Assembly: GCA_021848885.1 (NCBI GenBank)
Contig: JAJZTN010000003.1
Location: forward strand, 1-45,360
Reading direction: 5' to 3'
Length of the DNA: 45,360 nucleotides
Origin: Actinomycetes bacterium
GTDB lineage: Bacteria; Actinomycetota; Actinomycetes; JAJZTN01
How positions within the stretch are numbered: position 1 is the stretch's first letter; each line of letters opens with the position of its first letter. The notes below the pieces were generated by a model. That model made no database searches and had not been told where the DNA came from. It saw only the letters and a program-made list of their open reading frames with translations. Of this stretch, positions 31,076-41,790 are shown piece after piece. A program made the position numbers and the translations under genes.

Positions 31076-31104
31076 TTGTCGCTGACGGGTTCGGCACCTA
31101 TCCT
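31076..31104 (+). promoter_or_regulatory. Candidate promoter TTGTCG-N17-TATCCT upstream of the DksA-like gene
   Basis: -35 TTGTCG 31076-31081, -10 TATCCT 31099-31104. Confidence 0.5.
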
Positions 31105-31161
31105 GCCCGCACCATGGCGTGTCGTGATCATCTGGATCCGCGGGTGGGGAAGGAAGCGACC

Positions 31162-32154
31162 ATGTCCGGACGTAGGGCGGGTCTTGTCGAGCGGGCGCGC
31201 CAGCTTGTGGGGGGCACGATCCGCGCGGTGGCCGCCGAAGCAGGTCGGCGCTCACCGGTCGCAACGGCGCGGGTCAGCGGCTCGACCCCGGTGAAGAAGG
31301 CCGCCGCCAGCGTGGCCCCGGTCAAGGCCGCACGGGGGCAGGCCCCGGTGAAGAAGGCGGCCGTGGCGAAGAAGGCTTCGGTTTCGACCCCGAGCAAGAC
31401 CACCTCGGTGAAGAAGGCCGCCGCCAGCGTGGCCCCGGCTAAGGCCGCACGGGGGCAGGCCCCGGTGAAGAAGGCGGCCGCGGCGAAGAAGGCTTCGGTT
31501 TCGACCCCGAGGAAGACGACCGCGGCGAAGAAGGCTTCGGTTTCGACCCCGAGCAAGACGACCGCGGCGAAGAAGGCCGCCGCCAGCCCGGCCCCGGCCA
31601 AGGCCGCACGGGGGCAGGCCCCGGCGAAGAAGGCCCCGGCGGTGAAGGCCCCGGCGGTGAAGGCCCCGGCGAAGGCGCCTGCCGCACAGCGTGATGGCGC
31701 CGCCAGCAAGCCCGCTCCCGCCCGCACCACCGCTGTGTCGTCGCAACCGGCCAGCAGGGCCGCTGGGCTCGCCGTGCGCGATGACGAGTCACCATGGACA
31801 ACCGGGGAGCTCGCGCAGGTGCGCGCAGAGCTTGAGCTCGAGCTGACCCGGCTGCGCGCCGAGATCGCCGACGCGGAGGAGGAGATCGCGGATCTGCTGC
31901 GTGACGCCGGAGACGGTGCTGGTGACGACCAAGCCGATGCCGGCACGAAGACCTTCGAGCGTGAGCATGAGATGTCACTGGCCGCGAACTCTCGCGACAT
32001 GCTCGACCAGACCGAGCGGGCGCTGGCCCGCATCGACGCCGGCACGTACGGGGTCTGCGAGTTCTGCGGCAACCCGATCGGCAAGCGTCGTCTGCAGGCC
32101 TTTCCGCGTGCGACCCTATGCATGTCATGCAAACAGCGCGAGGAGCGTCGCTGA
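31162..32154 (+). CDS. TraR/DksA C4-type zinc-finger protein with long Lys/Ala/Pro-rich (histone H1-like) N-terminal repeat region
   Basis: C-terminal [34 protein letters not shown]-terminal (V/A)KKAAASVAPxKAARGQAPVKKAAxAKKASVSTP repeats; RBS-like GGGGAAGGAAG before ATG 31162 (an alternative in-frame ATG lies at 31114). Confidence 0.88.
   Translation: MSGRRAGLVERARQLVGGTIRAVAAEAGRRSPVATARVSGSTPVKKAAASVAPVKAARGQAPVKKAAVAKKASVSTPSKTTSVKKAAASVAPAKAARGQAPVKKAAAAKKASVSTPRKTTAAKKASVSTPSKTTAAKKAAASPAPAKAARGQAPAKKAPAVKAPAVKAPAKAPAAQRDGAASKPAPARTTAVSSQPASRAAGLAVRDDESPWTTGELAQVRAELELELTRLRAEIADAEEEIADLLRDAGDGAGDDQADAGTKTFEREHEMSLAANSRDMLDQTERALARIDAGTYGVCEFCGNPIGKRRLQAFPRATLCMSCKQREERR
31291..31524 (+). 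repeat. 2 x 117 bp in-frame tandem repeat (39 codons each), followed by partial copies to about 31690
   Basis: Unit 1 31291-31407 VKKAAASVAPVKAARGQAPVKKAAVAKKASVSTPSKTTS; unit 2 31408-31524 VKKAAASVAPAKAARGQAPVKKAAAAKKASVSTPRKTTA; then AKKASVSTPSKTTA (31525-31566) and AKKAAASPAPAKAARGQAPAKKAPAV... Confidence 0.9.
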
Positions 32155-32666
32155 GCGACGCAGACGAGTCCAAGCCACTTCGCCGACGCAGCCTGCGGGT
32201 CCTGCTGGGCGTCGCTGTCGTCGTCGTGATCGTCGACCAGGTCACCAAGCACCTGGCCGTGGCGGCGCTCTCCGACGGTCACACGGTCCGGATGCTGGGC
32301 GGTCTGCTCACCCTGCGGCTGGTGCGCAACGCAGGGGCGGCGTTCGGCCTGGCCACCGGGGCGACGATCATCTTCAGCCTGGTGGCCGTGGGGGTGATCG
32401 TGGCGGTGCTGCGGATCAGCCGCAAGCTCGCCAGCGGCCCCTGGGCGGCCTCGTTCGGCATGCTGCTCGGCGGAGCGGTCGGCAACCTCATCGACCGCCT
32501 CTGGCGAGCGCCTCGACCGCTGGAGGGCCACGTGGTGGACTTCCTCGAGCTGCCGCACTGGCCGGTCTTCAACGTCGCAGACTCCTGCATCGTCATCGCC
32601 GCGGTCACGATGGTGATCTACACGATGCGTGGGATGGGGTACGACGGCAGCTCATCCCGTGGCTGA
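32118..32666 (+). CDS. lspA: Lipoprotein signal peptidase
   Basis: [61 protein letters not shown]. Confidence 0.94.
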   Translation: MHVMQTARGASLSDADESKPLRRRSLRVLLGVAVVVVIVDQVTKHLAVAALSDGHTVRMLGGLLTLRLVRNAGAAFGLATGATIIFSLVAVGVIVAVLRISRKLASGPWAASFGMLLGGAVGNLIDRLWRAPRPLEGHVVDFLELPHWPVFNVADSCIVIAAVTMVIYTMRGMGYDGSSSRG

Positions 32667-33588
32667 CCGACGCTCGTTGCCGGTTCCCGAGGGGCTGGAG
32701 GGTGAACGGCTGGATGCCGCGCTGGCCCGGATGTTCGGGCTCTCACGCACCCGGGCCGGTCAGCTGGCCACTGACGGGCTGGTCCAGCTGGACGGGGCCC
32801 AGGCCAGCAAGTCCGACCGGGTGCGGGCCGGGGCGTGGCTGGACGTCGAGCTGCCCGAACCGCCCGCGGCACCCGTGGTGGCGCCGCACCCGGTGGACGG
32901 GCTGGTCATCGTTCACGATGACCCCGACATCGTCGTGGTCGACAAGCCGGTCGGGGTGGCCGCCCACCCCAGCCCGGGCTGGACCGGTCCCACGGTGGTC
33001 GCAGGGTTACGCGCAGCGGGTTTCACGGTCGCGACCTCCGGGGCGCCCGAGCGGCAGGGGGTCGTGCACCGGCTGGACGTTGGAACAAGTGGTCTGATGG
33101 TGGTGGCCAAGTCGGAGCTGGCCTACAGCGCGCTCAAGCACGCGTTCCGCGACCGTGAGGTGGACAAGATCTATCACGCGGTGGTGCAGGGCCACCCGGA
33201 CCCCTCGCGCGGCACGATAGACGCCCCGATCGACCGGCACCCCTCGCACGACTACCGCTTTGCGGTGGTGTCCGGCGGCAGGCCCAGCGTGACCCACTAC
33301 GACACGCTGGAGGCATTTCGCTCCGCCAGCCTGGTGCAGGTGCGGTTGGAGACCGGCCGGACCCACCAGATCCGGGTGCACATGGCGGCGTTGCGCCACC
33401 CCTGCGTGGGCGATCTCACTTACGGGGCTGATCCCGTTCTAGCCGCACGCCTCGGGCTGGGCCGGCAGTGGTTGCACGCCGTTCGGCTCAGTTTCACCCA
33501 CCCGCGCAGCGGTGAGTGGATGGAGTTCAGCAGCGACTATCCCGACGACCTCGCCGAGGCGCTGGTCCGCCTCGGCGAGCCGGCCTGA
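32659..33588 (+). CDS. rluD: RluD-family 23S rRNA pseudouridine synthase
   Basis: [67 protein letters not shown]-terminal S4 domain; GTG at 32659. Confidence 0.92.
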   Translation: MADRRSLPVPEGLEGERLDAALARMFGLSRTRAGQLATDGLVQLDGAQASKSDRVRAGAWLDVELPEPPAAPVVAPHPVDGLVIVHDDPDIVVVDKPVGVAAHPSPGWTGPTVVAGLRAAGFTVATSGAPERQGVVHRLDVGTSGLMVVAKSELAYSALKHAFRDREVDKIYHAVVQGHPDPSRGTIDAPIDRHPSHDYRFAVVSGGRPSVTHYDTLEAFRSASLVQVRLETGRTHQIRVHMAALRHPCVGDLTYGADPVLAARLGLGRQWLHAVRLSFTHPRSGEWMEFSSDYPDDLAEALVRLGEPA

Positions 33589-33832
33589 GCCCAGTCCGGG
33601 GCGCAGCCGGCCCTGCACAGCCAAGCAGCCTGCGGGGTCGCGCGCGTCGGCCCCGGTCTGTCCGGGCCGGCGACTAGGCTCGCCGGTGCGGGAGCAGGCG
33701 GGTCGGCAAGCCCGTCCCGCCCGACCCGCGCTGCTCGACCCGACCGACTTCCCCGCCTGCATGGCCGGTCGTCGCCGCAGCACCACCCGCCGCCCAGGCG
33801 ACCAGCGGACGACGCGAGGAGGACCGGCCCGG

Positions 33833-36800
33833 ATGCCCCGTCCCGACGAGCAGTTCGTGCACCTGCACGTGCACACCGAGTTCTCCATGCTCGACGGTGC
33901 CGCGCGGCTGCCCGACCTCTTCGCCGAAGCCGCCCGCCAGCACATGCCGGCGCTGGCCATGACCGACCACGGCAACCTCTTCGGCGCCTACGAGTTCTGG
34001 AAGGCCGGTCGGGCCGCCGGTGTCAAGCCGATCATTGGGATCGAGGCCTATCTCACCCCCGGTCAGGTGCACCGCGGCGAGAGGACCCGGGTGCGCTGGG
34101 GCAACGGGGGGGAGGACGACGTCTCCGGTGGCGGTGCCTACACCCATATGACGATGCTGGCCGAGACCACCACCGGCATGCACAACCTCTTCCGGTTGTC
34201 TTCGCTGGCCAGCCTCGAGGGCTACTACTACAAGCCCCGCATGGACCGCGAGCTGCTGTCCCGCTACGCCGAGGGCATCATCGCGACCACCGGGTGCGCC
34301 TCGGGTGAGGTGCAGACCCTGCTGCGGCTGGGCCGCTACAAGGACGCCGTCGAGGCGGCCGCGCAGTTCCGCGACATCTTCGGCCGGGAGAACTTCTTCT
34401 GCGAGGTCATGGACCATGGGCTGAGCATCGAGCGGCGGGTCCAGCGGGACCTGCTGCGACTGGCCGCCGACCTGAACCTGCCGTTGCTGGCCAGCAACGA
34501 CCTGCACTACACCTTCGCCGCGGACGCCACCGCGCACGAGGTGCTGCTGTGCGTGCAGTCCGGTTCCACCCTGGCCGACCCGGGCCGATTCCGGTTCGAC
34601 TCCAACGAGTTCTACCTCAAGACCGCCGCGCAGATGCGCCAACTGTGGGCCGAGCATCCCGAGGCAGCCGACAACACGCTGCGCGTCGCCGAGCGGTGCG
34701 AGGTGGGCTTCAAGGAGTCAACCGGCTCCTACATGCCACGGTTCCCCTGCCCCCCGGGTGAGGACGAGCAGTCCTGGTTCGTCAAGGAGGTCGAGCGCGG
34801 CCTGCACGAGCGCTTCCCGGCCGGGGTGCCCGACGTGGTCCGCCGGCAGGCCGACTACGAGGTCGAGGTCATCGTCTCCAAGGGCTACGCCGGCTACTTC
34901 CTCGTCGTGGCCGACTTCATCAACTGGGCGAAGACCCACGGCATCCGGGTGGGGCCGGGCCGCGGGTCCGGCGCCGGGTCGATGGCGGCGTACGCCATGA
35001 AAATCACCGACCTTGACCCGCTGCGACACGGCCTGATCTTCGAGCGTTTCCTCAACCCCGAGCGCATGTCGATGCCCGACTTCGACGTGGACTTCGACGA
35101 GCGTCGCCGCGGTGAGGTGATCCGCTACGTCACCGACCGCTACGGAGAGGACCGGGTCGCCCAGATCGTCACCTACGGCACGATCAAGGCCAAGCAGGCG
35201 GTCAAGGACGCCTCGAGGGTGCTGGGCTTCCCGTTCGCGATGGGCGAGCGGATCACCAAGGCCATGCCGCCCTCGGTCATGGGCAAGGACATCTCGCTTT
35301 CGGGCATCTTCGACCCCGCACACCCGCGCCACGGGGAGGCCGGGGAGTTGCGGGCGCTCTACGAGTCGGACCCGGATGTCGCCAGGGTCGTGGACACCGC
35401 TCGCGGCCTGGAGGGGCTCAAGCGGCAGTGGGGGGTGCACGCGGCCGGGGTGATCATGTCCAGCGATCCGCTGGCCGACCTTATCCCGATCATGAGGCGG
35501 GAGCAGGACGGGCAGGTCATCACCCAGTTCGACTACCCGACCTGCGAGGCGCTGGGTCTGGTCAAGATGGACTTCCTGGGCCTGCGGAACCTGACGATCC
35601 TCGACGACGCGCTGCGCAACATCGAGCTCAACGGGAAGCCGGCCCTGGACCTGGAGTCGCTGCCGCTGGATGACGCCCCCACCTACGAGCTGCTCGGCCG
35701 AGGCGACACCCTGGGGGTGTTCCAGTTCGACGGCGGCCCGATGCGCTCCCTGCTGAGGCTGATGAAGCCGGACAACTTCGAGGACATCTGCGCGGTCGGC
35801 GCGCTCTATCGCCCCGGTCCGATGGGTGCCGGCTCGCACACCAACTACGCGTTGCGCAAGAACGGCCTGCAGCCGATAACGCCCATCCACCCCGAGCTGG
35901 CCGAGCCGTTGGCCGACATCCTCGGCACGACCCACGGCCTGATCGTCTACCAGGAGCAGGTCATGGAGATCGCCCAGCGGGTCGCTGGGTACTCCCTCGG
36001 CCGCGCCGACCTGCTGCGTCGGGCCATGGGCAAGAAGAAGAAGTCGGTGCTCGACGCGGAGTTCGTCCCCTTCTCCGAGGGCATGCGGGCCAACGGCTTC
36101 TCCGCCCAGGCCATCCGGACGCTGTGGGAGATCCTCGTCCCGTTCTCCGACTACGCCTTCAACAAGGCGCACAGCGCCGCCTACGGCCTGGTCTCCTACT
36201 GGACGGCCTACCTGAAGGCGAACTACCCGGCGGAGTACATGGCCGCGGTGCTCACCTCGGTGCGCGACGACAAGGACAAGACGGCCCTCTACCTCAACGA
36301 GTGCCGCCGGATGGGCATCAGGGTGCTCCCACCCGACGTCAACACCTCCGACGGGGACTTCACCCCGGTCGGCACGGACATCCGGTTCGGGCTCACCGCG
36401 ATCCGCAACGTCGGCGCCAACGTGGTCGAGTCGATCATCGCGACCCGCCTCGCGCGAGGGCGCTTCAGCGACTTCGACGACTTCCTGGACAAGGTCGACC
36501 CGGTGGTGTGCAACAAGAAGACGATCGAGTCGCTGATCAAGGCGGGGGCCTTCGACTCCCTCGGGCACACCCGTCGCGGGCTGCAGCTCGTGCACGCCGA
36601 GCGGATCGACCTGGTGATGGACGTCAAGCGCAACGAGGCGATCGGGCAGTTCGACCTGTTCGGGGCCTCCGGTGCCGCCGGTTCCGCCGCCGAGCAGGTC
36701 GCGCCGCGCCCGGCGATCCCGGACAGCGAGTGGGACAAGGCGGTGCTGCTGGCCGCCGAGCGCGAGATGCTGGGGCTCTATGTCTCCGACCACCCGCTGC

Positions 36801-37366
36801 TGGGGGTCGAGCACGTGCTGGCTGCCGCCGCCGACTGCTCGATCGCCGCGCTGACCGGATCGGAGGACCGGCTCGAGGGTGCTGTCGTGACGATCGCCGG
36901 GATGGTCAGCTCGGTGGTGCGCAAGGTCAACAAGAAGGGGGACTTCTGGGCCATCGCCACCGTGGAGGACCTGGAGGGGGCCATCGAGGTGCTCTTCTTC
37001 CCCTCCACCTACCAGCTGTACTCGACCGCGCTGCGGGAGGACGCCGTGGTGGTGGTGCGCGGCCGGCTGAACCGGCGCGAGGATGCTCCCAGCCTCTACG
37101 CGATGGAGCTGACGATCCCGGACCTGTCCGAAGGGCCACGCGGGCCGGTGGTGGTGCGCCTGCCCGCCACCCGGTGCACCCCTCCGGTGGTGGAGCGGCT
37201 CAAGGACGTGCTGCGAACCCACCCGGGCACCACCGAGGTTCACCTGGCCCTGCAGTCCGGCCCGCGAACGACCGTCATGCGGCTTGACGAGCGGTTGCGG
37301 GTCGCGCCCACCCCCGCGTTGATGGGTGACCTCAAGGAGTTGCTGGGGCCGAGCTGCCTGGCCTAG
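33833..37366 (+). CDS. dnaE1: Replicative DNA polymerase III alpha subunit
   Basis: [69 protein letters not shown]. Confidence 0.95.
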   Translation: MPRPDEQFVHLHVHTEFSMLDGAARLPDLFAEAARQHMPALAMTDHGNLFGAYEFWKAGRAAGVKPIIGIEAYLTPGQVHRGERTRVRWGNGGEDDVSGGGAYTHMTMLAETTTGMHNLFRLSSLASLEGYYYKPRMDRELLSRYAEGIIATTGCASGEVQTLLRLGRYKDAVEAAAQFRDIFGRENFFCEVMDHGLSIERRVQRDLLRLAADLNLPLLASNDLHYTFAADATAHEVLLCVQSGSTLADPGRFRFDSNEFYLKTAAQMRQLWAEHPEAADNTLRVAERCEVGFKESTGSYMPRFPCPPGEDEQSWFVKEVERGLHERFPAGVPDVVRRQADYEVEVIVSKGYAGYFLVVADFINWAKTHGIRVGPGRGSGAGSMAAYAMKITDLDPLRHGLIFERFLNPERMSMPDFDVDFDERRRGEVIRYVTDRYGEDRVAQIVTYGTIKAKQAVKDASRVLGFPFAMGERITKAMPPSVMGKDISLSGIFDPAHPRHGEAGELRALYESDPDVARVVDTARGLEGLKRQWGVHAAGVIMSSDPLADLIPIMRREQDGQVITQFDYPTCEALGLVKMDFLGLRNLTILDDALRNIELNGKPALDLESLPLDDAPTYELLGRGDTLGVFQFDGGPMRSLLRLMKPDNFEDICAVGALYRPGPMGAGSHTNYALRKNGLQPITPIHPELAEPLADILGTTHGLIVYQEQVMEIAQRVAGYSLGRADLLRRAMGKKKKSVLDAEFVPFSEGMRANGFSAQAIRTLWEILVPFSDYAFNKAHSAAYGLVSYWTAYLKANYPAEYMAAVLTSVRDDKDKTALYLNECRRMGIRVLPPDVNTSDGDFTPVGTDIRFGLTAIRNVGANVVESIIATRLARGRFSDFDDFLDKVDPVVCNKKTIESLIKAGAFDSLGHTRRGLQLVHAERIDLVMDVKRNEAIGQFDLFGASGAAGSAAEQVAPRPAIPDSEWDKAVLLAAEREMLGLYVSDHPLLGVEHVLAAAADCSIAALTGSEDRLEGAVVTIAGMVSSVVRKVNKKGDFWAIATVEDLEGAIEVLFFPSTYQLYSTALREDAVVVVRGRLNRREDAPSLYAMELTIPDLSEGPRGPVVVRLPATRCTPPVVERLKDVLRTHPGTTEVHLALQSGPRTTVMRLDERLRVAPTPALMGDLKELLGPSCLA

Positions 37367-37420
37367 CCACCGGGGTGCCCCGAGGTGTGCTGGCCGGGAG
37401 CCCCTGCGTACGGTGGCCGG

Positions 37421-38143
37421 GTGCCGGCTGATCAGCGAAGGACCGAGAGCGCGCGCCGGGGGCTGCGGGTGGGCGCGCTCACCGCGGCCTCCTGCGTGGC
37501 GATCGGTGTGCTGATGGGGGTCGTGTGGTCGAGGCTGGCACCGATCGCCCCGCTGCGAGTCACCGATGCCGGGGCGGTGCTGGACGAGTCCGCCAGCGGG
37601 CGCCTCATCGCCGATGACGGGTGGTTCGCTGTGCTCGGCCTGGTGCTGGGGCTGCTCAGCGCGCTCGCCGGGTGGGTCCGGTGGCGCCAGCAGGTGCTCT
37701 CGCTGGGCGCCGGGCTGGCTCTCGGCGGCCTGGCGGGGGGGTTGGTGGCGTGGCGGGTCGGTGCCTGGCTCGGCCCCGCGCCACTTCACGAGCAGGCTGG
37801 CGGGGCCCAGATCGGGGCGGTGCTGCACCTGCCGCTGAGCATCCGGGCCCTGGCCGTGCTGCTGGTCTGGCCGATAACCGCCCTCATCACGCTGTTCGCG
37901 GCGGTGGCCGGGTCGGCCGAGGATGACCCGGACCAGACCGTCACGGTGGAGGCGGAGCAGGCGGGCGAGGCCGAGCACCCCCGGTCCGGCCCTGCGGCGC
38001 CGGGGGTTTCCGGGTCCGGGCTAGTCGGCGGGCCCGTCGCCGGCGCGGGCGATGGGGGCGAGCCGGGCACCGGTGGCGGCCAGCAGGTCGGCTGGGGCGA
38101 GCTCGAGGTCCAGCCCGCGCCGCCCGCCGGAGACCAGAACTGA
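37421..38143 (+). CDS. Hypothetical membrane protein (possibly DUF2567-like)
   Basis: About four predicted TM segments, LRVGALTAASCVAIGVLMGVVWSRLAPIAPL...DGWFAVLGLVLGLLSALAGW; GTG 37421; 3' end overlaps a convergent gene. Confidence 0.7.
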   Translation: MPADQRRTESARRGLRVGALTAASCVAIGVLMGVVWSRLAPIAPLRVTDAGAVLDESASGRLIADDGWFAVLGLVLGLLSALAGWVRWRQQVLSLGAGLALGGLAGGLVAWRVGAWLGPAPLHEQAGGAQIGAVLHLPLSIRALAVLLVWPITALITLFAAVAGSAEDDPDQTVTVEAEQAGEAEHPRSGPAAPGVSGSGLVGGPVAGAGDGGEPGTGGGQQVGWGELEVQPAPPAGDQN

Positions 38144-38533
38144 GCCCAGCACGGCTGCGGAGGAGTCCAGGAACGTCGGCAGGCGGCGACGCGCGCCGAC
38201 CGGGCTGATCCCGCCGACGACATAGCCGGTGGCCCGCTCGGCCAGCGCGGGCTCGGCCATGCGGGCCCGCTTGCCGCCGGCGGCGGCGGCAAGTGCCTTG
38301 AGGTCCAGCGAGGTCGTCACCGGCACGATGCCGACCACAAGCGCCCCGTCCACCTCGGCCAGCAGCGTCTTGAAGACGCGAGCCGGGTCCACGCCCAGGG
38401 CCTGGGCCGCCTCCAGCCCGTAGGAGGGGGCCGCCGGGTCGTGGGTGTAGGTGTGCACCGTGAAGCTGACCTTGAGCCGGGTCAGCGCGGTGGTGGCCGG
38501 GGTCGCGGGGGCGGGGCGGTGCTGGCGGGACAC
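38021..38533 (-). CDS. ybaK: YbaK/EbsC-type Cys-tRNA(Pro)/aminoacyl-tRNA deacylase
   Basis: [101 protein letters not shown]. Confidence 0.92.
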   Translation of the reverse strand: MSRQHRPAPATPATTALTRLKVSFTVHTYTHDPAAPSYGLEAAQALGVDPARVFKTLLAEVDGALVVGIVPVTTSLDLKALAAAAGGKRARMAEPALAERATGYVVGGISPVGARRRLPTFLDSSAAVLGSVLVSGGRRGLDLELAPADLLAATGARLAPIARAGDGPAD

Positions 38534-38603
38534 GGGGTGACCCTATGACCGGTCGGTGCCAGACCGGTCAGGCCGGCCCTGGGCCAGGGTGGCAGCCGCA
38601 CGG

Positions 38604-38717
38604 GCCTGCGCGCCCGCGACGCCGATCGGTCCGGCCCGCCGACCTGCGCGCCGGCGACGCCGATCGGTCCGGCCCGCCGGCCTGCGCGCCGGCGACGCCG
38701 ATCGGCCCGGCCCGCCG
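38604..38717 (+). repeat. 3 x 38 bp tandem repeat upstream of hisD
   Basis: Units 38604-38641, 38642-38679, 38680-38717: (g/a)cctgcgcgccggcgacgccgatcggtccggcccgccg with only a few substitutions. Confidence 0.92.
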
Positions 38718-38724
38718 GCCGACC

Positions 38725-38730
38725 TACACT
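38725..38730 (+). promoter_or_regulatory. -10 element TACACT, placed for a leaderless hisD transcript
   Basis: TACACT ends 6 nt before the hisD GTG (38737); no Shine-Dalgarno space exists between them. Confidence 0.55.
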
Positions 38731-38736
38731 GGTGGG

Positions 38737-40095
38737 GTGATTCCCAGGCTCGACCTGCGCCAGAGCACCCGCGACCCGCGCGAGGTGCTGCCTCGCGCGG
38801 CCATGGACGTCGAGGCCGCGCTGAAGGTGGTCCGGCCGTTGTGCGAGCAGGTCCGCGACGGCGGGGTGGCGGCGATCGCCGAGATAAGTGCCCGGCTGGA
38901 CGGGGTGGTGCCGCCGTCGCTGCGGGTCCCGACCGAGGTGTGCCACTCCGCGCTGGCCGGGCTGGACCCGAGGGTCCGTGAGGCGCTCGTGGAGGCCATC
39001 ACCCGCGTCCGGGCGGTGCACGCCGACCAGCGCCGTCGCGAGCACACCACCGTGGTGTGCCCCGGAGGCACCGTCACCCAACGCTGGCTTCCAGTCGAGC
39101 GGGTCGGGCTGTACGTGCCCGGCGGGCGCGCGGTCTATCCCAGCTCCGTGGTGATGAACGTCGTGCCCGCCCAGCAGGCCGGGGTCGGCTCGATCGCCCT
39201 GGCCTCCCCGCCGCAGCGGGATCACGGCGGATGGCCGCACCCGACGATCTTGGCGGCCGCCGCGCTGCTCGGGGTCGAGGAGGTCTACGCCGTCGGTGGT
39301 GCCCAAGCGGTGGCCATGTTCGCCTATGGCGCGCGGGAGGCGCGCGGTGTGGATGGCGCGCGGGAGGCGGGTGACCTGGTCTGCCGGCCCGTCGACATGG
39401 TCACCGGGCCCGGGAACATCTGGGTCACGGCAGCCAAGCGCCTGGTCAAGGGCCTGGTCGGCATCGACGCGGAGGCCGGACCCACCGAGATCGCCATCCT
39501 GGCCGACGAGACCGCCAACCCGGCCCTGGTCGCCACCGACCTGATCAGCCAGGCAGAGCACGACGTGATCGCTGCCGCGGTGCTCGTCACCGACAGCGAG
39601 GAGCTGGCGGCGGCCGTGGAGGCGGAGCTGGCGGCCCGGGTCCCAGCCACCAAGCACGGCGATCGGATCCGCGAGGCGCTGGCCGGACGGCAGTCGGGGA
39701 TCGCCCTGGTGCGTGACATCGAGCAGGGGCTCGACGTCGTCAACGGCTACGCCGCCGAGCACCTGGAGATCCACACCCGTGATGCCGCCGCCGTGGCCCG
39801 CCGGGTCCGCAACGCGGGGGCGATCTTCGTGGGTCCATGGGCGCCGGTGTCACTGGGGGACTACGCGGCCGGGTCCAACCACGTGCTGCCCACCGGCGGA
39901 TGCGCCTGCCACTCCAGCGGGCTGTCGGTGCAGACCTTCCTGCGCGGGGTGCAGCTGGTCGAGTACGACGAGGACGCGCTGCGTCAGGTGGCCGACGACG
40001 TGGTGGCGCTGGCCAATGCCGAGGACCTTCCGGCTCACGGCGAGGCTGTGCTGGCCCGCTTGTCGGCCGGCGAGCACGACGTCGACGGCGGCTGA
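38737..40095 (+). CDS. hisD: Histidinol dehydrogenase
   Basis: [122 protein letters not shown]. Confidence 0.95.
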   Translation: MIPRLDLRQSTRDPREVLPRAAMDVEAALKVVRPLCEQVRDGGVAAIAEISARLDGVVPPSLRVPTEVCHSALAGLDPRVREALVEAITRVRAVHADQRRREHTTVVCPGGTVTQRWLPVERVGLYVPGGRAVYPSSVVMNVVPAQQAGVGSIALASPPQRDHGGWPHPTILAAAALLGVEEVYAVGGAQAVAMFAYGAREARGVDGAREAGDLVCRPVDMVTGPGNIWVTAAKRLVKGLVGIDAEAGPTEIAILADETANPALVATDLISQAEHDVIAAAVLVTDSEELAAAVEAELAARVPATKHGDRIREALAGRQSGIALVRDIEQGLDVVNGYAAEHLEIHTRDAAAVARRVRNAGAIFVGPWAPVSLGDYAAGSNHVLPTGGCACHSSGLSVQTFLRGVQLVEYDEDALRQVADDVVALANAEDLPAHGEAVLARLSAGEHDVDGG

Positions 40096-40096
40096 G

Positions 40097-41206
40097 GTGC
40101 CCGGTCTGGACGATCTCCCGCTGCGCGAGGACCTGCGGGGGCAGGTGCCCTACGGCGCCCCGCAGCTTGACGTGCCGGTGCGGCTCAACGTCAACGAGAA
40201 CCCCTACCCGCCCTCGGCCGGCCTGGTTGCCGACATCGCCGCCGCGGTTGCGGGCATCGCCGGGACGCTGAACCGCTACCCGGACCGTGACGCCCTGCAG
40301 CTGCGGGCCGATCTGGCCGGATACCTCGGCCAGGACACGGGTGTGGGACTGAGCGCGGCACAGCTGTGGGTCGCCAACGGGTCCAACGAGATCATGCTGC
40401 AGCTGCTGCAGGCATTCGGTGGACCTGGGCGCGTCGCGCTGGGCTTCGCCCCGACCTACTCGATGTACCCGGAGTACTGCCGCGACACCTTCACCCGCTG
40501 GGTGGGCGTGCCCCGGCTCCCCGGTTTCGGCCTGGACGTGGCCACCGTTGTGGCGGCCCTGCGCGAGCACCGGCCGGACGTCGTACTGCTGGCCTCCCCG
40601 AACAACCCCACCGGGACGGCGGTCGAGCTTGACGTCGTCGAGGCGCTGTGCGAGCACAGCCCGGGCATCGTGGTGGTGGACGAGGCCTACGCGGAGTTCC
40701 GCCGTCCCGGGACCGCCAGCGCGGTCGAGCTGCTGACCCGTCATGCGCGCCTTGTCGTCACCCGGACGATGAGCAAGGCATTCGCTCTGGCCGGTGCCCG
40801 GGTCGGCTACGCGGCCGCTGACCCGGCCGTTGTCAGCGCGCTGCAGCTCGTCCGGCTCCCCTATCACCTCTCCGCGGTGACCCAGGTGGTCGCCCGAACG
40901 GCGCTGTCGCACGCCCCGGAGCTGCTCGGGCAGGTCGCCGCGCTGCGCCGCGCCCGTGACGAGCTGGTCGACTGGCTGCGCGAGCGCGGGTTTCGGGTCG
41001 CCGACAGTGATGCGAACTTCGTGCTCTTCGGTCAGTTCGACGACGCGCACGCGGTCTGGGAGGGTCTGCTGGCACGCGGCGTGCTCATCCGGGAGACCGG
41101 GCCGGCAGGCTGGTTGCGCGCGAGTCTGGGCACGCCCGAGGACAACGCCGCTCTGCGCGCCGCGCTGACAGAGGTGTCCGAGGCAGACCGACGGGAGAGA
41201 CCATGA
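40097..41206 (+). CDS. hisC: Histidinol-phosphate aminotransferase
   Basis: [91 protein letters not shown]. Confidence 0.95.
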   Translation: MPGLDDLPLREDLRGQVPYGAPQLDVPVRLNVNENPYPPSAGLVADIAAAVAGIAGTLNRYPDRDALQLRADLAGYLGQDTGVGLSAAQLWVANGSNEIMLQLLQAFGGPGRVALGFAPTYSMYPEYCRDTFTRWVGVPRLPGFGLDVATVVAALREHRPDVVLLASPNNPTGTAVELDVVEALCEHSPGIVVVDEAYAEFRRPGTASAVELLTRHARLVVTRTMSKAFALAGARVGYAAADPAVVSALQLVRLPYHLSAVTQVVARTALSHAPELLGQVAALRRARDELVDWLRERGFRVADSDANFVLFGQFDDAHAVWEGLLARGVLIRETGPAGWLRASLGTPEDNAALRAALTEVSEADRRERP

Positions 41207-41790
41207 GCCGCACCGCGAGCGTTCGGCGGGCCACCAAGGAGTCCGACGTCAGCGTCGCGTTGGGCCTGGACGGCACCGGCGCGGTCGATGTGGCCACCGG
41301 GGTGCCCTTCTTCGACCACATGCTCGCCCAGCTGGGCAAGCACGCCGGCTTCGACCTGAGCGTGCGCACGGCCGGTGACATCGAGGTGGACGCGCATCAC
41401 ACGGTCGAGGACACCTCCCTGGCCCTGGGTGCGGCACTGCGCGAGGCGCTGGGCGAGAAGACCGGCATCCGCCGTTTCGGCGACGCGCTCGTGCCGCTGG
41501 ACGAGTGCTTGGTGCAGGCCGCCGTGGACCTTTCCGGTCGGCCCTACCTGGTGCACACCGAGCCGGAGATCGTCGAGCTGATCGGCAGCTTTGACACGAC
41601 ACTGACCCGGCACATCTGGGAGTCCTTCACCGCCGAGGCCGGCATATGCCTGCATGTGCGGGTGCTGGCTGGACGCAACGCCCACCACGTCGTGGAGGCC
41701 CAGTTCAAGGCGGTGGCCCGGGCATTGCGTGAGGCCGTGCGGCTGGACCCGCGGGTGAGCGGGGTGCCCTCCACCAAGGGCAGCCTGTGA
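41203..41790 (+). CDS. hisB: Imidazoleglycerol-phosphate dehydratase
   Basis: [63 protein letters not shown]. Confidence 0.95.
   Translation: MSRTASVRRATKESDVSVALGLDGTGAVDVATGVPFFDHMLAQLGKHAGFDLSVRTAGDIEVDAHHTVEDTSLALGAALREALGEKTGIRRFGDALVPLDECLVQAAVDLSGRPYLVHTEPEIVELIGSFDTTLTRHIWESFTAEAGICLHVRVLAGRNAHHVVEAQFKAVARALREAVRLDPRVSGVPSTKGSL

Noticed and set aside
30528-31097. Upstream extension of the 30090 minus-strand ORF to 335 aa
   Set aside because: GC3 bias drops upstream of 30527, and the extension runs antisense through the well-supported DUF167 gene and its intergenic region.
30983-31294. 103-aa plus-strand ORF overlapping DUF167 end and the DksA-like gene start
   Set aside because: Out of frame with the supported DksA-like gene, overlaps its promoter and has no recognisable domain.
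31291-31700. Repeats considered as a CRISPR array
   Set aside because: Repeats are contiguous, in frame and coding; there are no unique spacers of uniform size and no cas genes.
34718-37978. 1086-aa minus-strand ORF antisense to dnaE1
   Set aside because: Shadow ORF; the plus strand carries unambiguous DnaE motifs.
38604-38717. 3 x 38 bp repeats considered as a CRISPR or as coding (ORF 38545)
   Set aside because: No spacers between units; the reading frame extends upstream of hisD with no HisD homology, and a -10 lies between repeat and GTG, so the repeat is probably non-coding.
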